Program-made: the position numbers and the translations under genes | NCBI RefSeq assembly: GCF_014898815.1 | Contig: NW_026515488.1 | Coordinates: 1 to 64,000, forward strand | Reading direction: 5' to 3' | Length of the DNA: 64,000 nt | Source of the DNA: Panonychus citri | Lineage: Eukaryota > Arthropoda > Arachnida > Trombidiformes > Tetranychidae | Part shown: positions 25,212 to 36,651 of the stretch, piece after piece | Layout: each line of letters opens with the position of its first letter | Position numbering within the stretch: the stretch's first letter is position 1 | Notes under the pieces: model-generated | Told to the model about the DNA's origin: nothing | Database searches by the model: none | The model's input: the letters and a program-made list of their open reading frames with translations, nothing else

Positions 25212-26823
25212 TTGTTGACCAATTTACACCAAACAATTAATATCATCGTCTCATCAACAGCAATTCAATTCTTACCCAAGAGTGTTAATAATAACAACTT
25301 AAATCACAATTAAACAAAATGGAAACACCGTTAAAAAACAATAACCATAATCATTGAACAATTTAATGATAATCAATTTAATTTAATTGTCATGGATCAT
25401 CAATGATGTGAAACTAAATAGTAATAGTTAACTGGTTTATCTATCAACAATTAAATCAACATTTATATATATTGTTAACTATTAACGTGACATTAATCAT
25501 CATGATAATAATAATAATAATAATATTGATTAACTTAAATTAATTATAAGATGAAGTTAATTGTTCAACTTTCTCACTCTTTTTTATTTAATTAATTGTA
25601 CAATGTTTCTTATAAAAGCAAATAAATTAATGGTAATACTTAATTACTAATTGTTGATTGATTGCGTGGTGAAAAATTGAAAGCAAACTTTAATTAAATT
25701 GTTACGATTGTTGTTTCCAAAGGTCTAAACTCATTTGGGATCAACTAATCAACTAAATTGTTACCATTTAACAGCAATTCAATTATCACGCAATAGTATC
25801 AATTCAATTCTTAATAACATATTAATCTAGTAACAAAGATTAACACATTAAACTGTTCATCTCATTAATTAATTAACTTGTATCATCAGACAATTAAATC
25901 AATTTGCTTTCTGTTGTTAATCAGTTGATTGTATGGAAAACATTATCAAAATGGAAATGGACAATTAACTGGATTAAAAAAATGTATAACACTTTCTGAA
26001 TGATTAGAAAACAGATACAACACCAAATAGAATTGGAGTTAATTTAATTCTATTAGTTAATTGTTGTTCTAGGTTCGGTTAAATTTTCCGCGTAATTAAT
26101 TTTCCGCCAAAATCCAATCAAAAGGGAAACATTTTTATCAGAAGATGAAAAAGAGATGATAAATTTTCCTCTTTCTTTATCATCATTTTCTCTTTCTTTA
26201 TTAATATTTGTGAAAAACAATTAATTCTCAATGTTGCCAATTCGTTAATTGTGTTATCATGATAATTAGAAAATTAAATTCAATCTATTAATAATTGGAA
26301 CCAAATTAATTCTCATTTTCTAACCTTTGGCCTGGTCTTTAAATCTTCATGTGAGTATATTGGAGTATCTGTTGTGTACAATATGATGATTTCTTTTGGG
26401 TTGAAGGCCTTTCCTTTTTTCTTAATTGTTGATTATTCTTTTTTTTTGTTAATTGTTGTTGTTTCTTATTCCAATTTAATTTAGTTGTGATTTCAAAGAG
26501 AATTCAATTGATATCGGAAATTTGGTTTTTCTATTCTCTTTACCTTCCAAGTAAATATAACTGTAATTTTCCATCATCTGTCATCCACTTTCTATTTTAT
26601 CGCTTTCTACATGTTCTATTTTTTTCTCTTTCTTTTTTCTCTCTCTTTTTTATTCTATTTTACCTTCTCTCTCTCTCTCTTTCTTCTAGCATCATCATCT
26701 CATTATACACTATCATCTTTACTGTCATCATTCGTGTGTTTTACCTCTGTTAACACTATCACCACTTCTTCATCTTATTTGAAAGAGACAGAGAGACAGA
26801 GAGAGAAGGAGAGAGAGAGAGAG
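25212..26823. other. Intergenic region downstream of the sushi gene
   Basis: AT-rich. The last 400 nt are T/CT-rich with GA runs at 26785-26823, where the next tandem duplication begins. ORFs there are simple-sequence artefacts. Confidence 0.5.
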
Positions 26824-27479
26824 ATTAAATCTCTTGTGACTTTGTATCATTCCAGAATTTCATCCTTGTTTCTTTCATTTAGATATTTCATCTGATTAAC
26901 TCTGATTAACCTTTTCCATGTAACCCACTGGTTCTGTGTTCTGGATTGATTCAAGTTGATAATCTCTCTTTCTCTCTCTTTCTCTCTCTTGGTTCTTCTT
27001 CCAGAGTTTATCTATAGTCAACATTTTCTGTCACCTAAATTTCCCAAGATTTGAATTGATAACAATATCAACATATCGATCATCTTCATAATTAACCTTC
27101 ATCTCTATTCATTTTGATTTTCAAAAGAATAGAAATTATTAACAATTCAAATTCATCTTATCCAATATTGACCATGGATTCTATTGAAACTCTACTTTTA
27201 GCTGAATGGTTTATTTTCATTCCCTTTTCTTCATTTTCTCTCTGTGATACAAATTTATTAATGAAATGATTCCCTTGTGTTCAAATGCGAACGTTCAAAA
27301 CAAAACAAACCAAGAAAATAAGATAATTCAAACTAAATCGATAAATATATTTTTCTTTTTCTTTCAGAATTCTATCGGATCAATTCACCTTTTTATAAAT
27401 ATATGTGCTCTTCGATATTGGAAAACAATTAACATATCATATGGATCGAAAAAGGGATAACACTTCATCAATAATTACA

Positions 27480-27513
<34 letters not shown>

Positions 27514-28407
27514 ACTCAGTGAGAAATAAAGGAGAGAGAAAGAGATCCCATCATTTGGATACCATTTAATTATGAAGATGAATAATTATCTTCTCATTAA
27601 GGATCGCCTGACTAATATGGTTCCCTTTTTGTTGATGTTACCATACCATGCATAGGAACTGGAAACAGAAAAAGTGATGATAATAGTGCTGGTGAATTAT
27701 CAAATTGACTTATATTTCTGTCATATCTATTTGCTGTTTATACTTGAACTCTCTCTTTTCTTTCTCTCTCATTTCCATTGAGGTGAGAATGGGAAAAGTG
27801 TATGGGAGAAAGAGAAAAACAATATAACGTTGCTCTATGATGAGAAACTCATTATGAGGTTATATTGGTTTCTATCATTGGTTTTTTTTCTGCAAAAAGG
27901 ATGGATAGAGAATGAAGAATTGCCACAAAAGAATCATTACCTGAGAGAAGCGTTTGTTGTCATTTGATGGTTACCAGAGGAACCAAATAGAGGAACAATT
28001 ATTATGGGAAAAGAACATATTACATATACACAACTATCATCATTTCATCATCATTATCATCATTGGAGGGAAGGCAAACATATAACACATACACACAATA
28101 TACACTCACCAAAATGCAGCGAGAGTAAGGAAAAAATTGAAAATTGTCAGAGAGAAAGAGAGAGAGAGAGAAGGAAGAAAACCAAAGGAGGAGATGATAG
28201 AATGGGGGAGATGAAGAATGGGCGAAACCATTAAAAAAGGGAGCAACCAAGTTACCTGGACTGTCAAGCGAAAATAGAGAGACCGAGAGAGTGAGAATAA
28301 TATTTATATCAACAAACCCTATGGTATTTATATAAATGTATCTGTGTATCTGTTAACTTGGACAGAGAAGAAGAAGAAGAAGAAATTAGGAGCAGAGAGA
28401 GAGAGAG
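26824..28407. repeat. 1.58 kb tandem duplication, copy 1
   Basis: From ATTAAATCTCTTGTGAC to the GA tract after ATTAGGAGC, repeated directly downstream at an offset of 1584. It contains T/CT-rich and GA-rich segments and no convincing gene. A 64-codon ORF (27266-27460) occurs identically in both copies, but it is short and AT-biased. Confidence 0.93.
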
Positions 28408-29061
28408 ATTAAATCTCTTGTGACTTTGTATCATTCCAGAATTTCATCCTTGTTTCTTTCATTTAGATATTTCATCTGATTAACTCTGATTAACCTTTTC
28501 CATGTAACCCACTGGTTCTGTGTTCTGGATTGATTCAAGTTGATAATCTCTCTTTCTCTCTCTTTCTCTCTCTTGGTTCTTCTTCCAGAGTTTATCTATA
28601 GTCAACATTTTCTGTCACCTAAATTTCCCAAGATTTGAATTGATAACAATATCAACATATCGATCATCTTCATAATTAACCTTCATCTCTATTCATTTTG
28701 ATTTTCAAAAGAATAGAAATTATTAACAATTCAAATTCATCTTATCCAATATTGACCATGGATTCTATTGAAACTCTACTTTTAGCTGAATGGTTTATTT
28801 TCATTCCCTTTTCTTCATTTTCTCTCTGTGATACAAATTTATTAATGAAATGATTCCCTTGTGTTCAAATGCGAACGTTCAAAACAAAACAAACCAAGAA
28901 AATAAGATAATTCAAACTAAATCGATAAATATATTTTTCTTTTTCTTTCAGAATTCTATCGGATCAATTCACCTTTTTATAAATATATGTGCTCTTCGAT
29001 ATTGGAAAACAATTAACATATCATATGGATCGAAAAAGGGATAACACTTCATCAATAATTA

Positions 29062-29113
<52 letters not shown>

Positions 29114-29985
29114 TCAGTGAGAAATAAAGGAGAGAGAAAGAGATCCCATCATTTGGATACCATTTAATTATGAAGATGAATAATTATCTTCTCATTAAGG
29201 ATCGCCTGACTAATATGGTTCCCTTTTTGTTGATGTTACCATACCATGCATAGGAACTGGAAACAGAAAAAGTGATGATAATAGTGCTGGTGAATTATCA
29301 AATTGACTTATATTTCTGTCATATCTATTTGCTGTTTATACTTGAACTCTCTTTCTTTCTCTCATTTCCATTGAGAGTGAGAATGGGAAAAAGTGTATGG
29401 GAGAGAAAGAGAAAAAAACAATATAACGTTGCTCTATGATGAGAAACTCATTATGAGGTTATATTGGTTTCTATCATTGGTTTTTTTTCTGCAAAAAGGA
29501 TGGATAGAGAATGAAGAATTGCCACAAAAGAATCATTACCTGAGAGAAGCGTTTGTTGTCATTTGATGGTTACCAGAGGAACCAAATAGAGGAACAATTA
29601 TTATGGGAAAAGAACATATTACATATACACAACTATCATCATTTCATCATCATTATCATCATTGGAAGGAAGGCAAACATATAACACATACACAATATAC
29701 ACTCACCAAAATGCAGCGAGAGTAAGGAAAAATTGAAAATTGTCAGAGAGAGAGAGAGAGAGAGAGAAGGAAGAAACCAAAGGAGGAGATGATAGAATGG
29801 GGAGATGAAGAATGGGGAAACCATTAAAAAGGAGCAACCAAGTTACCTGGACTGTCAAGCGAAAATAGAGAGACCGAGAGAGTGAGAATAATATTTATAT
29901 CAACAAACCCTATGGTATTTATATAAATGTATCTGTGTATCTGTTAACTTGGACAGAGAAGAAGAAGAAGAAGAAATTAGGAGCA
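28408..29985. repeat. 1.58 kb tandem duplication, copy 2
   Basis: Near-identical to copy 1. The differences I can see are mainly microsatellite lengths (CT run 29064-29111 versus 27480-27512), homopolymer lengths and a few substitutions. Both boundaries lie in (GA)n tracts, which suggests unequal exchange or an assembly duplication. Confidence 0.93.
29064..29111. repeat. (CT)n microsatellite
   Basis: Run of about 48 nt in copy 2. The corresponding run in copy 1 is shorter and interrupted. Confidence 0.95.
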
Positions 29986-31363
29986 AGAGAGAGAGAGAGA
30001 GAGAGGAGAGCTCATTTATCTTCCTCTGTAAAGATAAAAAAGAGTTTACTACCTTTCGACATTTACATTTGTCTTCTTAAAGTCAGTGGTTCACTTGATT
30101 TAGTCTCATTTAAATTGTCAACCTCATCGACTTTTACCTGTGTCTTCAATTGCTCAATATTTTTCTTCTTCTTCTTATTCCTTGGATTCTTATTTTATTC
30201 AATCTCTTCCTCTTCCGTTTATACTTTTCATTACCAAAGTAATACTTACCTTTGTGAAGAATAATTTATTCCCAATCAATCTTTGAGCATCTCAACAACA
30301 TTCAATTGATATTAACTATTCATCTCTTTCGTCTCTTTCATCTAATCTTTATCTCTTATTCAGAATTTCATCAATACAACAATTAAGTCATTCTCCTAGT
30401 GGAAGACTAGTGATTTTGTTGTTTGTGATAAATCACTCAAACAAGAAATCGCTATCTTCCGAAGGTGGATGACAACTAACAACATCTTTCATCATTTACT
30501 AACCCAAAATCTCAAATTAATCAAGTTAATTGAATTCTCACAAAATTGGATCCTTTTAATTCATTTATTGAATCTAATTTCCTTTTCTCTTTGATAATCA
30601 ACTGGTAAAAAGACAGGTAACCAATAACTTTCTTGTTAATCAACTTAATCGTATACTAAGACTTAATTGTTGAACCTCGTTCACCTTTAATCTTTTGCCC
30701 TTTAAAAGACTTGAGATGTTCAACTGATGTTCACTAAATTGTCCTGTTCAAATGATGATTAATATGAACGTCACTAAACTAATTTAATATTCTATTAGTT
30801 ATTAACTATATCAAAAAAAAAGTTTTCTCTTCAATAGGAACAAATTTTCATCTTGGTTTGATGATCGATGAACAAACAGAATCTTTTCCTGGTACATTGA
30901 GGCAAATGTTCATGGTTTCAGGGAGGAAAACAATTGAAATGACACAACAATCAAAGAAAATCAAACAAAAAAGACTGAAAAAAGCCCCTCATGCTCATCC
31001 AAACAGCTAATTCGTTGGTTTTAATGCACTCATCTTATTCACCCTCGTTCTCTGAAGTAAATAAACAATGTTCTGGTTTAAATGTTTTCCGGAAGTTCTG
31101 TTATCAGGGAAGAAAAGAAAAGAAAATAAGGAATAAGTTTTCTAAGAGAAGATGAAAAGATTTCCCGTTCTATCAGGTTAATCTTCCTGTTTCGCTTTTT
31201 GTCACCAAAGAGCAAAACGTAAGATGATGGAGAGAGAGATGAAGAGGGAGAAAAGATGACAAAATTTTTGTCACTTGTAATTGATCATCTTTATCATTAT
31301 CATCATTTTTGTTGACATTTAACTGTTGATCTTAATTTCAATCATGATCCTCATCATGTTTAA
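29986..31363. other. Non-coding, probable upstream region of the 31.4 kb gene
   Basis: Pyrimidine-rich and AT-rich with no supported ORF. It likely holds the promoter or untranslated exons of the gene starting at 31364. Confidence 0.4.
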
Positions 31364-32187
31364 ATGTTTATCGTGTTTACAATGAAATTTTTTATTCCAT
31401 ATAAACATCATAAATTGTTTCCATCGATTAATATTTATCTTATACTTTTCCATACGATTAACCTTTGCCTGACCCTTGACACTATGGTTTCAGCTGAAAT
31501 TTTCGGTCTACATCCAGCGATGGCGGAGAAAAAGCCTGATGACTCTGAATCGTCAAGAAACGCCAACAAATCGTCAACTCCTACACCCGAAGATCTTTCA
31601 TTTAGTCATCCCTTTATGGGTGAAAGTTCAGCGCGAGTTCCCGTTATACTTTACCCGCTCGCTCGGCGAGTTGGTTTTAGTACAATCATGTTAAGTGCTC
31701 TACTTTATGGCATCACCATCGTTCCCGCTTTACTTGCCGTCTCTGGTTACGATCCATTTGGAGGTAAGTCGATTGCTTTTAATTCTGTCATTTTCCAATC
31801 TATTGATTCGATGAATTATTCAAATTGTTACAATTTATCTTCGCATTTTCAGGCTCTGGTCTTATTCCTTTGGCTCTTCCTGTTTTGATTGGTGCTTTTG
31901 CTGGAAGACGAAGACGAAGATCACTTGAAAATCATATTCCATTGGAAAGACTTGACATTGATTTGGATAAAATTAGATTGTTAATCGCTTCATTGGAATC
32001 ACCATTCGGTGTGACAATTAACAATCGTAACAATCTTTGTTCTAGATTTCGTCTTTGTCGACGAATCGAATCTTTCAGACAAAGTTTGGTTAAATTCTTA
32101 CGATTGTTATTTAAAAGTCAAATGAAACATTTACCATCAATTAATAGTAATCACATGCAAGCCTTACCCAAATTTCCTAATTCTTAA
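31364..32187 (+). CDS. Hypothetical membrane or secreted protein, two exons
   Basis: Exons 31364-31763 and 31853-32187 (GTAAGT ... TTTTCAG, 89 nt intron, phase 1 agreement) give about 244 aa. The N-terminus is hydrophobic: MFIVFTMKFF, then a core near residues 20-32 (INIYLILFHTINLCL). A second in-frame ATG seven codons in is an equally good start. A Ser/Pro-rich segment is followed by two hydrophobic helices (STIMLSALLYGITIVPALLA and GLIPLALPVLIGAFA). Right after these is GRRRRRS, a stop-transfer or furin-like polybasic site, then a basic C-terminal region of about 90 residues. I do not recognise the family. AATAAA at 32281-32286 follows the stop. The gene is convergent with SNAPC3, and the 199 nt between the stops hold both poly(A) signals. 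Confidence 0.7.
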
Positions 32188-32386
32188 TGGTAATTATGTA
32201 TTTCCTTGATTATTATTTATATTTAATTTATTCAATATATGAAATTGAGTCAGAAATATCAAAAATTTTCTGTTTTATCTAATAAAATTTTCTTCTAATT
32301 ATTAAAAATATATGATCATTGATGGGTTTTTTTGCTTATATACAAAATATTACAAATGGATGAAGTTCAACAATCAAAAAGGTTGA

Positions 32387-33720
32387 TCAAATTATTGCAG
32401 ATTTGTCCAAATAAGGAAAAGCTTTAAAATGTCCAACTTTTTTCTTCTGAGAATCGTAATTAAAGGACATGAAACATTGTTCACAAAATAACCATGGATT
32501 GTCAGGTAATCTCTTATTATCAAATACAAGCCATTTGGGGACATTGATTCCACACATATAACACATTATAGCAGTTTTGTTGACCGTTTTAAATAATCTT
32601 GGATAATCGTCGATAAATGGACTATCAGTTTGAGGTGAAAATAAACGCATCTCTGAGAAGACTATCATATGTTCACAATTCCCTTGATGGACATAAACAT
32701 AGGGTTGACCAAGTCGAATGGTAAGATCGATGAAACAAGTAGCCTCCATTTTAGCCGATCGAAGTTCACCAATTCTTCTATCTGAACTTTTCGCCCAATC
32801 TACAATCACTCTGACCACATTCGAAAAGAAAAGAACAGAATAAGAATGTGGTTCGTTAAAATTTTGAGTTTTTACAAAATATTCTGGCTCAGTTTAACTT
32901 ACTGACTATAATCTATATTGGATGTTTTTCTAAAATCGTTGTAAAAACAATCATCTATGAAGAAAAAGCCAGAAGTGTAAATTTCGCCGCCACTTGGCTT
33001 GGATTTTTTCGGATCATCGCTACAATCTTCAACTGGATTAGCATCAACTGGACAAATGATCTCATCTCTGAGAGCTGATAAAAATTGACCACCAAGACAT
33101 AGAAATTCTTGTTCGGCAATCGGATTAACATGTTTCCGATGTTCACCAACATGCAAGGAGAACTTCATTGGCTTAAATATTTGAACATTAAGAATAACCT
33201 CAAGATCTGTGATTTTTTGCTCATCAGGTGAACGTTTTTTCATCTCTAAACAGAAAAGAATAAAACAAAAACAAAATGATGATTAGATTTTAAGGTTAGT
33301 TACTTAATAGTTAACTTAATTACCTGAATTGTCCAAGAAGGTATAATTTCTATACTTTAATAGTTGAGAAGCATGACTATGATAGTTACGATCAGCTTTC
33401 ATTTTCTCGATATGTTTAACTTGAGCTGCAACACTAACCAATTTAACTTGATCAGGGATCGCAAATTTATCACCATAAATACAATCTTTCCAACCTTCAT
33501 CAGCAACATCAGTTAAACAATCAGGTGATAAATCTTCCTTTAATGAGTCAATCATCTCTTGGTCAACATCAAACATCTTGGTAAATTGTTCATCGAGTGT
33601 TTCTGGTGTTAAATTGCTTTCAAGACTTAAATCTTGAGTTTTCCAAAGATCAAGAAAAGATCGAACGTTTATCTTCCCATTATAAATCCAAGGACGTTCA
33701 ACACCTTTAATGAGATCCAT
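32387..33720 (-). CDS. SNAPC3: snRNA-activating protein complex subunit 3 (SNAP50)
   Basis: Three exons in transcript order: 33324-33720, 32903-33245, 32387-32810; phases agree; 387 aa, close to the vertebrate protein. SNAPC3 is a core DNA-contacting subunit of SNAPc, which binds the proximal sequence element of U-snRNA promoters for both Pol II and Pol III. The C-terminal third is diagnostic: DYSQVIVDWAKSSDR, MEATCFIDLTIRLGQPYVY, HQGNCEHMIVFSEMRL, and a zinc-binding set of Cys pairs (MCYMCG, FCEQC) followed by YDSQKKKVGHFKAFPYLD. This matches the SNAP50 zinc finger (CEH...CFVCK...FFCDVCF...YDSxGxKLGxFxAYPY). The start is MDLIKGVERP at 33720. An in-frame ATG further upstream (33777) would add 19 hydrophobic residues and is probably UTR. 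A minus-strand AATAAA lies at 32227-32232. Confidence 0.95.
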
Positions 33721-36182
33721 GTTAATTAAGAAAACAAAATAGTTTATTGTCAAATTAAGAAAAAAAAAACAAACCACGACAATTAGATTAACACAAACGA
33801 GAAAAGAAACAATTTAATAAATTGAATTTACTTTCAATAGAAAAGAAAACAAATCTCACATCGATATATCGATTTGATTTTCGATTTCAACCATCGATGT
33901 ATCGAGAAAATGACAACTGATTATTTCTTGTCATTCATTTGGAGGGAATCAAATTTAATTTGGATTAATTTAATTTTCTAATTATTTATTTAGAATTTAA
34001 CCATAAATATTAATTGTAACAGCTTTTGTCTATTTGTGTTCGTGTTTCGTGCCTTTAACCTTCGATGACTTGATTCAATTTGTGGATCTCTTAATGAACA
34101 TCTTGGTGATTATTGACAATAATTTATTGTTTCTTTTTCTGTTGTGATTTTTTTTGTGTCACTTGAATTAATTTCATTTTTCTTAAATCCCTTTTTGAAA
34201 CAGTTTATCCTCGATATTTTAATGGATGCTAACGTTAACCCGATTTGCGGCTCAATCAGGCTGGAGATGGACAGATTTCTATGGAGTCTATGGTTGAATT
34301 GAGAGATTGGAAGGCAAAGAAAGAATAAATTCCACTAAAAGAACAAATAATCTGGGAAATCTTCTTAAAGGAAATGTTAATTTCAAGATTACCATGATAA
34401 AGGAAGAAGCGGATGTATAAAGATGGAAAAGAATATAAATAATACATGATAATATTGATGAAACTTGAGTTAATCCAACATTTTGTTTTCCACTTCTTTT
34501 TCGCCATTTGGATAAAAGCAAAATGAAGGGAAAGAAAATCGTGAAAAATGGTTAACTTTGTTTTCTGATTGTTATCACAATGATTATTATTATTACTACT
34601 ATAAAACTATTAATATTACTTCAAGTTGAAGATGATACCAAATGTTTGACCCAAACGTTAGTCTCACATGAATAACTGTTTCAACAGTCTCATGGTTAAT
34701 CAAGATGATTACATGAGGTAAAACAACAACAATAACAGCAACATGTTATTATCTATTATAACATAATAGAGTAAGATTTAATTGTAATAATAGTAATAAT
34801 AATAATATATCTTGATGATTGAGAATGAATTAAATTGATGATAATATAACAACTTACAAATCAGGAATTGTTAACTTATCATATTCCGGTTTTGAAAAGT
34901 TACACTTTTTCAGTATTATCATCAATTTAATTTGATTCTTATAAATATATTCTGATTAACCCTAAACCATAACAACAATTTGATTAACAATTTAACATTA
35001 GGTGTGAATTAGGTATATGTATGTGTGATAAAAATGTAACAACCAAATTAACAAAGTTAATTGTTTACTAACACTTTTTGTTTTCTTCTTTCTCTCAGAT
35101 TGTAATTAACTTTTTTTTTCCTTACCACCAACACAATTTCATTGATTTAGATGAAAAATTAAGGTAACAATTTAACAATCATCGTAAATTGTTAATTCTA
35201 TTTGCTTCTTTACCAAGATAATTAATCAAATTCAGTGTGTAATACAAACTCTAATGAACACCAACCCAATCAATTTGTAATATTTGATTTAAACATTAAA
35301 ATAAAATGCTAAGTTTAATTGATTAACTTTGTTTCCCTCAATTAATTGTTTTGAATATGGATTATGATTGAAATTGAATGAACAATTTATTAATAGTTAC
35401 AATTGAATGCACTTTTTTTTAATTCAGTTTGTATATTATTCACAATCGGTTTCAATGTTTCAATCTTAATTAAGATTTGATTCTCATAAAAGGTAAATTT
35501 AAATCCAAGATAATCAAAGTTAATCACTTTAATCCATCAAATTGAATCTCATCGAGTTAATTTTTTAATATTAATCGTTTAAATAAAACAATTTAACCAA
35601 TTAATTTGATTGCGAGCATAAAATAATTTTATTTCAATCAACTAATCATCATAATCATAATCATCATCAGTTTTTAATTGAATGTTGTTAAATTGTTTAA
35701 AAAAAAGGTGTGAGGTTGACAAAAAGTATCAACAACAATCAACAACAATTAACTAAATCATTTTATTAATAGAAACTAATGATTAGTTGATAATTAAATG
35801 AGTGATAAGTATGAGAATTGAATGAGTTAATTGAATGATAACAATTTAAAACTAAATCGTGAATGAATTTATATCAACATTGGGAATGAGATTGTTTTTA
35901 ATTTGGTCAACAATTAACTATTCAAAATGTTAACTCTATCTATTGATTTAATTATGATTAATTCGTATCACGATTTGCTTTCTCACATTTAAATCAACAT
36001 GATCACAATTAACTAATTGTTGTTGCATATTAACACTATTTACTTTAAGCAACAACAATAATTAGTGATTAAATTAGTAGATTAATTTGTTTTCACTTCT
36101 TTAATTTCTCAAAGAAAATGATTAACTTAATTGTTATATTAATAGTTAATCAAATCTCATAATAATACAAATCAATTTGATA
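33721..36182. other. Intergenic region 5' of SNAPC3
   Basis: AT-rich. It begins with the SNAPC3 promoter, including three copies of the word ATCGAT within 33860-33905 on either strand. No supported ORF. The small minus-strand ORFs near 34.3-34.5 kb show no coding character. Confidence 0.5.
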
Positions 36183-36187
36183 ATAAT
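36183..36187. repeat. Target-site duplication, left copy (ATAAT)
   Basis: ATAAT directly abuts the left LTR. The same five bases abut the right LTR at 46020-46024. Confidence 0.85.
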
Positions 36188-36533
36188 TGTAAGGACAACA
36201 TTGACAATAGATCGAATCAGTTTTGAAATGTAGATTTTAATAAACGAAAGGTAATTATTTCAAAAGGTACACAAAAGCTTAATGATTATTGGATAGGATT
36301 AGAGGTTAGTAAAGGTTGAATCAAAAGTAATTAAGGTGATTAGTGAAACATAATTGAAGTACAAAGGGTAATTGTATATTAAAGGGTAACTCGGAAGTGG
36401 ATTGAGTTGTCAATCCAATTCACCCTTAATATATACAAGAGTTTACGTAAAAATGATTACAAAGGTGTCGCTGTGTTCTAAGCGCGTATATTTAAAGATA
36501 ATTACAACACAAATAAAGCCTAATCCCTTAACA
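36188..36533 (-). repeat. 3' LTR (left copy)
   Basis: 346 bp, begins TGTAAGGACAAC and ends CCCTTAACA on the plus strand. By eye it is identical to 45674-46019. Confidence 0.96.
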
Positions 36534-36651
36534 GAGCCCCCTGCTTGATGATGACCTAGGGTGTCGAATCAGAGACAAGGTCATTTTGCCGTCTCGAACG
36601 TCTAAATTTCCTTGGATCAATCGCCTCCTTGGTCTTCATTTCCTTAAGGCT
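36534..36651 (-). other. 3' untranslated end with purine-rich tract next to the 3' LTR
   Basis: On the element's strand the bases touching the 3' LTR read AAGCAGGGGGCTC, a short purine-rich run in the position of a plus-strand-primer polypurine tract. It is less pure than a classical PPT. The rest is 3' UTR after the accessory ORF stop. Confidence 0.45.

Noticed and set aside
27266..27460. 64-codon ORF present identically in both copies of the 1.58 kb duplication
   Set aside because: Identity follows from the recent duplication. The ORF is short, AT-biased and has no recognisable feature.
28004..28250. ORFs on both strands around 28.0-28.25 kb and 29.6-29.8 kb
   Set aside because: They arise from GA/CT and ATC runs, and the copy in the second duplication is broken by indels.
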